Part shown: positions 8,009 to 15,186 of the stretch, piece after piece
Layout: each line of letters opens with the position of its first letter
Numbering within the stretch: position 1 is the first letter of the stretch
NCBI GenBank assembly: GCA_964246015.1
Contig: CAXTPG010000098.1
Span: 1-16,300 of the forward strand
Reading direction: 5' to 3'
Origin: JBBROS01 sp964246015
GTDB taxonomy: Bacteria > Pseudomonadota > Alphaproteobacteria > Acetobacterales > Acetobacteraceae
DNA: 16,300 nt
The notes under the pieces: generated by a model
Database searches by the model: none
What the model saw: the letters and a program-made list of their open reading frames with translations, nothing else
What the model was told of the DNA's origin: nothing
Made by a program: the position numbers and the translations under genes

Positions 8009-8038
8009 ACCCTAGCGATCTCCGGCTTGTAAGCACAA
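8009..8038 (-). promoter_or_regulatory. Possible sigma-70-type promoter for the caspase array
   Basis: Reading the minus strand, TTGTGC (8038-8033) and TAGGGT (8014-8009) are separated by 18 bases and lie 30 bases upstream of the ATG at 7979. The match to consensus is moderate, and the match is not unique in such GC-rich DNA, so this is only a candidate. Confidence 0.3.
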
Positions 8039-8076
8039 GGCCGCGCGATGAACCCGGGGCGGCAACAAGCGTTTGT
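8026..8076. promoter_or_regulatory. Two small dyads in the caspase/ligD divergent promoter region
   Basis: CTTGT-AAGC-ACAAG at 8026-8039 is a 5-bp inverted repeat with a 4-base spacer. The reversed arrangement ACAA-GCGT-TTGT lies at 8065-8076. Both share TTGT/ACAA half-sites, and both fall in the roughly 100-bp region between the divergent caspase array and ligD. The first dyad overlaps the candidate -35 of the caspase array; the second ends 6 bases before the ligD ATG. They could be operator half-sites for one regulator, but they are short and may be chance. No alphaproteobacterial LexA box (GTTC-N7-GTTC) is seen. Confidence 0.3.
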
Positions 8077-8082
8077 GTTCAC

Positions 8083-10716
8083 ATGCCGGACACGTCAATC
8101 CGCTCTTATCGCGCTAAGCGTGACTTTACGGTCACAGCGGAGCCGCCGCCTCGGGATGAGGTCGCGGCGGGCGGGCAGGTCGTCGCGGTGGAGAAGCAGG
8201 CCATGTTCGTGGTGCAGAAGCACCGGGCGCGGCGGGCCGGGCTGCACTGGGATTTCCGGTTGGAGCATGGGGGCGTACTGTGGAGCTGGGCGGTGCCGAA
8301 AGGGCCGTCGCTGGACCCTGCCGATAAGCGGATGGCGATCCATGTGGAGGATCATCCGCTCGATTACGCGGGGTTCCAGGGTTCCATCCCGGACGGGCAG
8401 TACGGGGCCGGGGAGGTCGAGACGTGGGACCGGGGGACGTGGACGCCGATCGACGACCCGGAGTACGGGATGGCGAAGGGGCATCTGCATTTCACGTTGC
8501 AGGGCGAGCGGTTGCGCGGGCGGTTCAGCCTGGTGCGGTCCGGGCGGCGGGGCGCCGGAAAGGCGGAGGCGTGGTTCCTGATCAAGGCCGCGGACGAGCA
8601 TTCGCAGGCGGGGCGCGGGGCGGCGGAGATGGAGCAGGCGCCGTTGCCGCCGGTGCGGGCGAAGGGCCAGGCGCCGGCGCCGGGGGCGAAGCGGGGGGCG
8701 CTGCCGGAGGCGCAGGCGCCGCAGTTGTGCTCGCTGGTGCGGGTGGCGCCGGAGGGCGGGGATTGGCTTTCCGAGATCAAGTTCGACGGGTATCGGATCC
8801 TGGCCTCGATCCGGGATGGCGTGGTACGGCTGCTCACGCGCAACGGGCTGGATTGGGCGGACCGGATGCCCGCGCTGGCGGCGGCGTTCCGGGGGCTGGG
8901 GGTGGGGTCGGCGCTGATCGATGGGGAGCTGGTGGCGCTTCGGGCGGACGGGGTGTCGAGTTTTCCGGGGTTGCAGGAGGCGTTGAAGGCGGGGCGGGAT
9001 GGGTCATTGAGCTTCTATGCGTTCGACCTGCTGCACCTGGACGGATGGGATCTGCGGCCGTGCCCGTTGCGGGACCGGAAGGCGGCGTTGGCGCCGCTGG
9101 TGCGGGGGGCGATGCTGCGGTTCAGCGAGCATGTCGAGGGGGAGGCGGCGGCGCTGCACGCGCAGGCGTGCAAGTCGGGGCTCGAGGGGATCGTGTGCAA
9201 GCGGGCGGGGGAACCGTATCGCGCCGGGCGGGGGCCGGGGTGGGTGAAGGTGAAATGCCAGGGGCGGGAGGAGATGGTGGTGGTGGGGTGGACACCGCCC
9301 GGGGGAAGCCGGACGGGGTTCGGCGCGCTGCATGTGGGGTACTACGACGCCGAGGGCCGGTTGCACTACGCGGGGGGCGTGGGCAGCGGGTTCGACACCG
9401 CCGACCTGGGTGCGTTGCGGGCGCGGCTGGACGGGATGGGGGTGGCGGCGCCTTCGGGGATGCTGGTGTCCGGGGACCCTGTCGACGGGAGTGTCGCGTG
9501 GGTCCGGCCGGAGCTGGTGATCGAGGTGGAGTTCACGGGGTGGTCGGGGGCGGGACGGTTGCGGCACCCGGTGTTCCTGGGGGTGCGGGAGGACAAGGCG
9601 GCGGGGGAGGTGGTGCGGGACGTGGCGGATGTGGATGCACCGCGTGCGCCGCTGCGGCATGGGCGGCCGGGGGCGCGCACCGGGCGGGGATGGCATGGGG
9701 CGGTGCCGCCGGTGGCGAAACCGGATCTGGTGGCGGCGAGGGGGGTGCGGATCGTGACGGCGAAGGCTCCGGGCAAGGCGAAGACGCGGATGGGCGGGGT
9801 GGATCTGACGCATCCGGAGCGGGCGTTGTGGCCGGGGATCACGAAGCTGGACCTGGCCGAGTATTGGCGCGCGGTGGCTGCGCATGCGCTGCCGGGGCTT
9901 TCGCGGCGGCCGCTTTCGATCGTGCGATGCCCGGACGGGATCGAGGGGGAGCGGTTCTTCCAGAAGAACGGGCACGGGTATCTGCCGGCGCAGATCCGGG
10001 AGGGGAAGGCCGGGAGCCAGCCGTATCTCGCGATCGACGATGCGGACGGGCTGTTCGCGATGGCGCAGATGTCGGCGATCGAGCTGCATCCGTGGGGGGC
10101 GCCCGAGAGCGACCCGATGCGGCCGGACCGGCTGGTGTTCGACCTCGATCCCGGGGAGGGCGTGGCGTTCGGGGCGGTGGTTGCGGCGGCGAAGGATGTG
10201 CGGGCGCGGCTGGGGAAGCTGGGGCTGGAGAGTTTCTGCCGGACGACGGGAGGGAAGGGGCTGCATGTGGTGGCGCCTTTGACCCCGGATGCGATGTGGG
10301 ATGCGGCCAAGCCGTTCTGCCGGGCGTTCGCGGAGGCGATGGCGCAGGAGTCGCCGGAGCTTTACGTCGCGCATGTGAAGATCGCGGACCGGCGGGGGAA
10401 GATACTGGTGGATTGGCTGCGGAACGGGTTGGGGGCGACGGCGGTCGCGTCGTTCTGTCCGCGCGCCCGGCCGGGGGCGGGGGTGGCGACGCCGCTGGCG
10501 TGGCGGGAGGTCGGGCCGAAGCTGGACCCCGGCGCCTTCACGGTGCTGACGGTGCCGGGGCGGCTGGCGCGGCTGAAGACGGACCCGTGGGCCGGGTACG
10601 ATGCGCTGGATCAGCGTCTGCCGCAGTTGGCCGCGCCGAAGCCGCCCGACGCCACACCGCCCGTGAAGACCGGTCCCGCGCGGATCGTGACTGCCCGCAA
10701 GCCCAAGCCCCGGTAG
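8083..10716 (+). CDS. ligD: Multifunctional DNA ligase D (PE-LIG-POL)
   Basis: An 877-residue LigD, the end-processing and sealing enzyme of bacterial non-homologous end joining, acting with Ku at double-strand breaks. Domain order is 3'-phosphoesterase (about 35-175), ATP-dependent ligase (about 210-525), then archaeo-eukaryotic-primase-type polymerase (about 570-840), as in Pseudomonas LigD. PE motifs: QKH (His47), LHWDFRLE (His55, Asp57), HVEDHPLDY (His91). Ligase: catalytic Lys233 in EIKFDGYR, DGE at 280-282, EGIVCKR at 368-374, WVKVKC at 387-392. Polymerase: metal-binding Asp687 and Asp689 in VFDLDPGEG, GGKGLHVV at 723-730, and Asp777 in LVDWLRNG. I start at the ATG at 8083; upstream in-frame codons run into the divergent caspase gene. 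No clear Shine-Dalgarno precedes it. ku follows after 7 bases. Confidence 0.96.
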   Translation: MPDTSIRSYRAKRDFTVTAEPPPRDEVAAGGQVVAVEKQAMFVVQKHRARRAGLHWDFRLEHGGVLWSWAVPKGPSLDPADKRMAIHVEDHPLDYAGFQGSIPDGQYGAGEVETWDRGTWTPIDDPEYGMAKGHLHFTLQGERLRGRFSLVRSGRRGAGKAEAWFLIKAADEHSQAGRGAAEMEQAPLPPVRAKGQAPAPGAKRGALPEAQAPQLCSLVRVAPEGGDWLSEIKFDGYRILASIRDGVVRLLTRNGLDWADRMPALAAAFRGLGVGSALIDGELVALRADGVSSFPGLQEALKAGRDGSLSFYAFDLLHLDGWDLRPCPLRDRKAALAPLVRGAMLRFSEHVEGEAAALHAQACKSGLEGIVCKRAGEPYRAGRGPGWVKVKCQGREEMVVVGWTPPGGSRTGFGALHVGYYDAEGRLHYAGGVGSGFDTADLGALRARLDGMGVAAPSGMLVSGDPVDGSVAWVRPELVIEVEFTGWSGAGRLRHPVFLGVREDKAAGEVVRDVADVDAPRAPLRHGRPGARTGRGWHGAVPPVAKPDLVAARGVRIVTAKAPGKAKTRMGGVDLTHPERALWPGITKLDLAEYWRAVAAHALPGLSRRPLSIVRCPDGIEGERFFQKNGHGYLPAQIREGKAGSQPYLAIDDADGLFAMAQMSAIELHPWGAPESDPMRPDRLVFDLDPGEGVAFGAVVAAAKDVRARLGKLGLESFCRTTGGKGLHVVAPLTPDAMWDAAKPFCRAFAEAMAQESPELYVAHVKIADRRGKILVDWLRNGLGATAVASFCPRARPGAGVATPLAWREVGPKLDPGAFTVLTVPGRLARLKTDPWAGYDALDQRLPQLAAPKPPDATPPVKTGPARIVTARKPKPR

Positions 10717-10723
10717 GAGTGTC

Positions 10724-11596
10724 ATGCCCCAACGCCCGATCTGGCGAGGCCATCTGCGCCTTGCTCTCGTTTCGTGCCCCGTCGCGTTGTACAGCGCCAA
10801 TCACGACCGGGGGTCATTGCACTTCAACCTGATCAACCCGGATACGGGGAACCGGATCCGCATGATCACGCAGGATGCGGAGACCGGGGCGGAGCTGCAG
10901 CGGCGGGACCTGGTGAAGGGGTACGAGTTCAAGAAGGACACGTATCTGATCGTGACGGACGAGGATTTCGAGAGCGCCCGGGTCGAGAGTTCGAGCGTGG
11001 TCAAGATCGAGAAGTTCGTGGCGCAGGGGGCGATCGATCCGATCTGGTTCGATGCGAGCTATTACATGGCGCCGGACGGCGAAGCGGGGGCGGACGTCTT
11101 CGTGGTGCTGCGGGACGCGATCGCGGCGACAGGGAAGGCGGCGCTGGCGCGCGTGGTGATCGCGCGGCGGGAGCGGGCGATCGCAGTGATGCCGCTGGGG
11201 CGGGGGCTGGTGGCGCATACGCTGCACGAGGAGCGGGATTTGAACCCGTACGAGGCGCTGTTCGAGGCGCTGCCGGACGCCAAGCCAGATCCGGACATGG
11301 TGAAGCTCGCGACCCAGTTGATCGATCGGCAGGCGGGCGAGTACGACCCGGCGGATGTCGAAGACCGCTACGAGGGTCGGTTGCGGGCGGTGATCGATGC
11401 GAAGCTGAAGGGCGAAGGGATCGAGCCGGAGGCCGACGGGGATGCGGACCGGGGCAACGTCGTCGACTTGATGGCGGCGTTGAAGAAGAGCCTTGGGGAG
11501 GCGGCGCCGGCCAAGAGGACGGGGGCCAAGGCGGCGAAGGCGGCGCCCAAGAAGGACGCGAAACCGGCGCCGAAGCCGGCGCGGAAGCGGGCCTAG
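10724..11596 (+). CDS. ku: Ku protein, non-homologous end joining
   Basis: A 290-residue bacterial Ku homodimer subunit that encircles broken DNA ends and recruits LigD. The Ku core spans about 3-230, opening with the family-typical IWRGHLRLALVSCPVALYSA and including LVKGYEF (63-69) and the HTLHEERDLNP segment (165-175). NVVDLMAALKKSL (245-257) matches the conserved C-terminal segment of bacterial Ku linked to LigD interaction. After it comes a Lys/Ala/Pro-rich basic tail (about 261-290), a common DNA-binding extension. A strong Shine-Dalgarno, AGGAG at 10715-10719, overlaps the ligD stop region, so the pair is an operon. Its stop overlaps the stop of the convergent zinc-ribbon gene, sharing the bases CTAG. 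Confidence 0.96.
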   Translation: MPQRPIWRGHLRLALVSCPVALYSANHDRGSLHFNLINPDTGNRIRMITQDAETGAELQRRDLVKGYEFKKDTYLIVTDEDFESARVESSSVVKIEKFVAQGAIDPIWFDASYYMAPDGEAGADVFVVLRDAIAATGKAALARVVIARRERAIAVMPLGRGLVAHTLHEERDLNPYEALFEALPDAKPDPDMVKLATQLIDRQAGEYDPADVEDRYEGRLRAVIDAKLKGEGIEPEADGDADRGNVVDLMAALKKSLGEAAPAKRTGAKAAKAAPKKDAKPAPKPARKRA

Positions 11597-11766
11597 TCCT
11601 CCGCCAGCCAACGGCGGAGGCGGACGGGTTCCCGGTCTTCCAGGCAGACCTCGCAGTAGATGGCGTGGTCCGCGGCCAGGTGGCCGGTGTCCTGGTCGCC
11701 GACGCCGCATTGCGGGCACTGGTAGCGCCACAGGGGGACGTTGGTCTGGCGGGTGATCGTGTCCAT
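11593..11766 (-). CDS. Small zinc-ribbon protein, 57 residues
   Basis: An ATG-started frame of 57 residues ending in TAG. It has two CxxC knuckles, CPQC (Cys17, Cys20) and CEVC (Cys38, Cys41), 17 residues apart. This is the spacing of a small treble-clef or zinc-ribbon fold that binds one Zn. It begins MDTITRQTNVPLWRYQCPQC and ends LRRWLAED. It lies convergent to ku; the two stop codons overlap by two bases within CCTAG. I could not assign a named family with certainty. Similar tiny zinc-ribbon proteins are often left out of annotations. The ordered Cys pairs and natural composition argue that it is real; the weak ribosome-binding site argues for caution. Confidence 0.68.
   Translation of the reverse strand: MDTITRQTNVPLWRYQCPQCGVGDQDTGHLAADHAIYCEVCLEDREPVRLRRWLAED
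11598..11620. terminator. Perfect 8-bp hairpin just after ku
   Basis: CCTCCGCC (11598-11605) and GGCGGAGG (11613-11620) form a perfect stem with a 7-nt loop, two bases after the ku stop. There is no U tract, so if it ends ku transcription it is not a classic intrinsic terminator. It also encodes the last residues of the convergent zinc-ribbon gene, so coding constraint is an alternative explanation. Confidence 0.45.
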
Positions 11767-11842
11767 GGGGTGTGAACATCCGGCGTGGGGTGAAGTTGCG
11801 TGTGAGAATGGGGGTTCAGGTCATTGATCGGGCTGGGGTGTG

Positions 11843-11876
11843 CCCCTGTCAGCAGGGGTGTCTGGCGTGGCACGCC
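11843..11876. promoter_or_regulatory. Two adjacent dyads in the intergenic region upstream of the binding-protein gene
   Basis: CCCCTG-TCAG-CAGGGG (11843-11858) can form a 6-bp hairpin. GGCGTG-G-CACGCC (11864-11876) is a 13-bp odd palindrome, better suited to a dimeric regulator than to an RNA hairpin. Both lie in the 211-bp space (11767-11977) between the divergent zinc-ribbon and binding-protein genes. An operator is plausible; no known regulator site was recognised. I see no small gene in this spacer. Confidence 0.35.
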
Positions 11877-11919
11877 CCGACCCCGGTCCGTTCCCGATGT
11901 GAGCGCGCGAAGGAAGGTG

Positions 11920-11948
11920 TTGACAAGGTGGGGGGTGGGCGTTTCGGT
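11920..11948 (+). promoter_or_regulatory. Possible promoter of the binding-protein gene
   Basis: A perfect -35 hexamer TTGACA sits at 11920-11925. The position expected for a -10 after 17 bases (11943-11948, TTCGGT) matches poorly, so the promoter is only a candidate. A GAGG Shine-Dalgarno lies 8 bases before the ATG at 11978. Confidence 0.3.
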
Positions 11949-11977
11949 TTGAGGTTCGCAGGTGCGAGGATGCCGCC

Positions 11978-13702
11978 ATGTTGCCAGTTGCCCGCCGGAC
12001 GATGCTTACGGGGGCCGCGGCTGCGGCGCTTGCGATGCCAGCGGTGCGGGGCGCGCGGGGGGCGGCGCCCTATTTCAAGATGTATTTCATCATCCCGAAC
12101 AACCAGGCGGCGCGGATGGCGTGGGGGACGCTGGCGGCGCGGCAGTTCACTCAGCTCGGGATCGACGTGACGCCGTCCTATGTGCCGTTTTCGGCGATCT
12201 ATCCGCGGCGGAACAAGGGGGATGGAAAGACGTATGTGGATGGCGGATGGGATGCCTATCTGGAGCGGTATTACTATTCGTCGTTGAAGCCGACGCCGAA
12301 CTCGTTGTTCTCGAGCCGGGTGCAGCCGCCTTCGGGGCAGAACTACTACTATCTGGCCGATCCCGTGATCGATGCGCAGATGGACGAGTATTCCGGGTCC
12401 GTGGATGCGCCGGCTTCCGAGCGGGCGATCAAGGCGTTCCAGAAACGGTGGATCGAGACGGAGCCGCTGACGATCCTGTTCTATCCCGAGGACGTGATCG
12501 CGGTGAACCCGAAGCTTTCGGGGTTCAATGCGACGACGTTCCGGCCGGCGTATTATCCGCGGCCGGAGACGTGGACGATCGCGGGCGCCGGGCCGAACGC
12601 GTCGGCGGCGTTCGCGTGCTGGCCGCCGCCGGATGCGGTGCTGCCGATGTACGGGAACGGGTACCAGGACAGCAACGTGGCGGGGCCCGTCTACAACCAA
12701 TTGATGGAATACGAGAATTGGGAGAAGAAGGAGCTGCAGCCGGCCCTGGCGACGAGCGTGCAGCAGTCCGCGGACGGCAAGACGTGGGTGATCGACCTGC
12801 GGCCGGGCGTCACGTGGCATAGCGGCGAACCGTTCACCGCCGCGGACGTGAAGTTCACCTTCGACGTGCTGATGAACCCGGCGTTCGCAAGCGACAACCG
12901 GGCGATCCTGACCGAGGTGTTCGGGGGGCCGGATGCGTATCAGGTCACGGGGCCGTTGCAGTTGACGGTCAAGCTGCCGAAGTATTCGATGCTGATGCGG
13001 GAATTCGTGTTGAGCGCCGTCGCGATCATGCCGCAGCATGCGTATGGGGATATACGGCCGGAGCAGGCGCGGACGCATACGGTGAACACGTGGCGGACGC
13101 CGTTCACCGTAAAGACGAGCAAGGGCAACTACGTCAGCAAGGGCGCGATCGGGACGGGTGCCTGGATCTGTGGCGGGTATGACCCGGTGCGGAAGTCCTA
13201 CAGCTACACGCGGAACCCCAACTACTGGGGGAAGGCGGGGGGGAACGTCACCACGTACTACCACGTGGCGATCCAGGGGACGGATGCGGTGCTGGCGGCG
13301 TTGAAGTCGGGGGATATCGACGCGCATGACCCCATGTACGACGTGGGTACCCTGGCGAGCACGATCGACCCGTCCTGGGGGAAGCTGAACCGGTACGACA
13401 GCTTCAAGTGGCAGCACATCTGCTACAACCTGCGGCATCCCGTGTTCGGGAGCGGGGTGGAGACGCCGTTGGGGAAGCAGGATCCGTCGCGGGCGGCGGA
13501 GGCGGCGGCGTATATCCGCAAGGCGTTCAGCTACGCGATTCCGCGGGACGAGATCATCAAGCAGATGGCGGCGGGGTATGGGCAGGCGGGGACGGTGCCG
13601 ATCCCCTGGTCGGCACCGGAGTACGACCATTCGGAGAACAAGCCGATCGCGTTCGACATGGACCTGGCGCGGGCGATGCTGGCGAAGGCGGGGTATTCCT
13701 GA
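11978..13702 (+). CDS. ABC transporter substrate-binding protein, family 5 (SBP_bac_5), halves in swapped order
   Basis: A 574-residue exported peptide/nickel/opine-type binding protein. The N-terminus is a Tat-like signal (ARRTMLTGAAAAALA, cleavage near residue 27-29). Residues about 31-201 read as the part normally found at the C-terminus of this family: a MYFIIPNN strand, the helix to QLGIDV, GGWDAYLERYY, ADPVIDAQMDEY, LTILFYPEDVIAVNPKLSGF, and the closing PETWTI. Residues about 210-574 read as the normal N-terminal part: LMEYENW, LQPALATSVQQSADGKTW, the family signature in GVTWHSGEPFTAADVKFTFD (277-296), NPNYWGKAGGN, FSYAIPRDEII, then LARAMLAKAGYS and stop, exactly where normal members continue into the second half. 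The frame is unbroken and mature length is normal, so this looks like a circular permutation rather than a truncation. No permease or ATPase genes adjoin it; the ligand is unknown. Confidence 0.88.
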   Translation: MLPVARRTMLTGAAAAALAMPAVRGARGAAPYFKMYFIIPNNQAARMAWGTLAARQFTQLGIDVTPSYVPFSAIYPRRNKGDGKTYVDGGWDAYLERYYYSSLKPTPNSLFSSRVQPPSGQNYYYLADPVIDAQMDEYSGSVDAPASERAIKAFQKRWIETEPLTILFYPEDVIAVNPKLSGFNATTFRPAYYPRPETWTIAGAGPNASAAFACWPPPDAVLPMYGNGYQDSNVAGPVYNQLMEYENWEKKELQPALATSVQQSADGKTWVIDLRPGVTWHSGEPFTAADVKFTFDVLMNPAFASDNRAILTEVFGGPDAYQVTGPLQLTVKLPKYSMLMREFVLSAVAIMPQHAYGDIRPEQARTHTVNTWRTPFTVKTSKGNYVSKGAIGTGAWICGGYDPVRKSYSYTRNPNYWGKAGGNVTTYYHVAIQGTDAVLAALKSGDIDAHDPMYDVGTLASTIDPSWGKLNRYDSFKWQHICYNLRHPVFGSGVETPLGKQDPSRAAEAAAYIRKAFSYAIPRDEIIKQMAAGYGQAGTVPIPWSAPEYDHSENKPIAFDMDLARAMLAKAGYS

Positions 13703-13741
13703 GGATGCGCGCGGGATGTTCGTGGGTTGCTGGGACGAGGT

Positions 13742-13760
13742 CCCCGGGTCAAGCCCGGGG
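13742..13760. repeat. Palindrome CCCCGGG-TCAAG-CCCGGGG
   Basis: A perfect 7-bp inverted repeat with a 5-nt loop, 40 bases after the binding-protein stop. The context, with ATGAC on the right flank, resembles a REP-type element dispersed in many alphaproteobacterial genomes. It could attenuate or stabilise the 3' end of the upstream transcript. Confidence 0.7.
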
Positions 13761-13829
13761 ATGACGGGCTTGGGGAGCCGGGTATGACGAGCTTTGGGGG
13801 CCGGGGATGACGCGCTTGGGGGGCGGCAG
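13761..13829 (+). repeat. Three degenerate 23-bp tandem repeats
   Basis: Units start at 13761, 13784 and 13807, each opening ATGACG-N-GCTT and continuing with a G run and CCGGG-like end; units 1 and 2 match at 19 of 23 positions and unit 3 is more diverged. They look like decayed serial copies of one arm of the adjacent palindrome. The array ends 6 bases before the ATGACG start of the flavin monooxygenase gene, in its 5' leader. The period is not a multiple of three, so the array is not coding. Confidence 0.7.
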
Positions 13830-13835
13830 GGGCCG

Positions 13836-15176
13836 ATGACGAAACGGCAGATGAAGCTTGGGCTTTCGATGCGGTATCTCGGCTACCACGACGCGGCGTG
13901 GCGGCATCCGGAGGTGCCTTCGGACGGGGCGAGCAGCTACCGGCATTTCCTGCAGTGCGCGCGCCGGGCCGAGGAGGGCAAGTTCGACATGGTGTTCTTC
14001 GCGGATGGGATCGGCGTTCGCGCCGACGACAATCCGCCGGGCTCGTTGTCGCACAGCAATCGGAATGTCGAGCTGGAGCCGCTGACCTTGCTGTCGGCGT
14101 TGGCGCCGATGACGGAGCGGATCGGGCTCGTGACGACGGCGAGCACGACGTACAACGAGCCGTATCACATCGCGCGGAAGTTCGCGTCGCTGGACCATAT
14201 CAGCGGCGGGCGGGCGGGGTGGAACATCGTCACGTCCTGGTCGCAGCAGGAGGCGTGGAACTTCAGCCGGGAGAGCCATCTGGACTACGAGACCCGCTAC
14301 GACCGCGCGCGCGAGTTCGTCGAGGTCGTGACAGGGTTGTGGGAGAGCTGGGAGGCGGGCGCCTTCGTGCGGGACAAGGCGAGCGGTCAGTATTACGACC
14401 CGGCCAAGCTGCACACGCTGCATCACAAGGGGCCGCATTTCCAGGTCCGGGGGCCGCTGAACGTCGACCGGACGCCGCAGGGGCGGCCCATATTGGTGCA
14501 GGCGGGGGCGAACGAGGCCGGGCAGGAGATCGCGGCGGCGAATGCGGATGTCGTGTATGCGTCGGCTTTGGAGCTTTCGGCGGCGCAGTCGTACTACCGG
14601 TCGTTGAAGGCTCGGTTGCCGAAGTATGGGCGGGATGCGGCGCATCTGCTGGTCATGCCGGCGCTTGTGCCCTTGGTGGCCAGGACCCGTGCGGAGGCGC
14701 AGGCGAAGTTCGACCAGTTGCAGGAGCTGATCGATCCGCTGGTGGGGCTGGCGCAGATCTATGTGCAGATGGGCGATTTGTCGTCGTATCCGCTGGATGG
14801 GCCGGTGCCGGAACCCGTCAATGCCCCGGTCAAGAGCCTGGCCTACAAGTGGTGGGAGAAGGCGCGGGCGGACGGGATGACGATCCGGCAGTTCTACACG
14901 GCGCATGCGGGGGGCGGGGGATTGCAGGTGATCGGGACGGCTTCGGACGTCGCCGACGTGCTGGAGGAGTGGATCGAGCAGGGCGGGGCGGACGGGTTTA
15001 ACCTGACGCCCACCCATCTGCCGCATGGGATCGACGATTTCGTCGAGCTTGTCGTGCCGGAGTTGCAGCGGCGGGGGGTGTTCCGGCGGGAGTACGAGGG
15101 GACGACGTTGCGGGAGAACCTGGGGCTGCCGGCGTGGCGGGGGCGGTGGGAGGAGGGACGGGCGGCCAGCGCTTGA
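13836..15176 (+). CDS. LLM-class flavin-dependent monooxygenase (NtaA/SnaA/DszA family)
   Basis: A 446-residue bacterial-luciferase-like TIM-barrel monooxygenase of the NtaA/SnaA/DszA type. These use FMNH2 from a partner reductase plus O2 to oxidise substrates such as nitrilotriacetate, pristinamycin intermediates or dibenzothiophene sulfone. Visible family features are FFADG (54-58), IGLVTTASTTYNEPYHIAR (96-114), the SLDHISGGRAGWNIVTS block (118-134), RYDRAREFVEVV (154-165), HKGPHFQVRGPLNV (197-210) and PQGRPILVQAGAN (214-226). Length is typical. I chose the ATG at 13836, preceded by AGGGG at about -7; the in-frame TTG at 13794 lies within the tandem repeats. No flavin reductase gene is in the window. 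The substrate is unknown; an adjacent binding protein and exporter are compatible with use of an organic N or S compound. Confidence 0.92.
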   Translation: MTKRQMKLGLSMRYLGYHDAAWRHPEVPSDGASSYRHFLQCARRAEEGKFDMVFFADGIGVRADDNPPGSLSHSNRNVELEPLTLLSALAPMTERIGLVTTASTTYNEPYHIARKFASLDHISGGRAGWNIVTSWSQQEAWNFSRESHLDYETRYDRAREFVEVVTGLWESWEAGAFVRDKASGQYYDPAKLHTLHHKGPHFQVRGPLNVDRTPQGRPILVQAGANEAGQEIAAANADVVYASALELSAAQSYYRSLKARLPKYGRDAAHLLVMPALVPLVARTRAEAQAKFDQLQELIDPLVGLAQIYVQMGDLSSYPLDGPVPEPVNAPVKSLAYKWWEKARADGMTIRQFYTAHAGGGGLQVIGTASDVADVLEEWIEQGGADGFNLTPTHLPHGIDDFVELVVPELQRRGVFRREYEGTTLRENLGLPAWRGRWEEGRAASA

Positions 15177-15186
15177 GGGGACGTGC

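Noticed and set aside
7980..8036. GTG start at 8036 for the first caspase gene
   Set aside because: It would add 19 residues ahead of a clear signal peptide; the ATG at 7979 gives a normal export signal.
7852..8082. A longer N-terminus for LigD
   Set aside because: The extra 77 codons overlap the divergent caspase gene's coding start and carry no LigD-like sequence; homology-like sequence begins just after the ATG at 8083.
9004..10800. A 598-codon open frame on the minus strand
   Set aside because: Antisense to ligD; Arg/Pro/His-rich shadow of a well-supported gene.
11849..13630. A 593-codon open frame on the minus strand
   Set aside because: Antisense to the binding-protein gene; Arg/Pro/His-rich composition with no recognisable domain.
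11978..13702. Binding-protein gene as a frameshifted, truncated or fused pseudogene
   Set aside because: The frame is continuous and full length, with a signal peptide and both family halves; the swapped order explains the early-looking end better than truncation.
13794..13835. TTG start at 13794 for the monooxygenase
   Set aside because: The added 14 codons lie in the tandem repeats; the ATG at 13836 has a ribosome-binding site and gives a typical family length.
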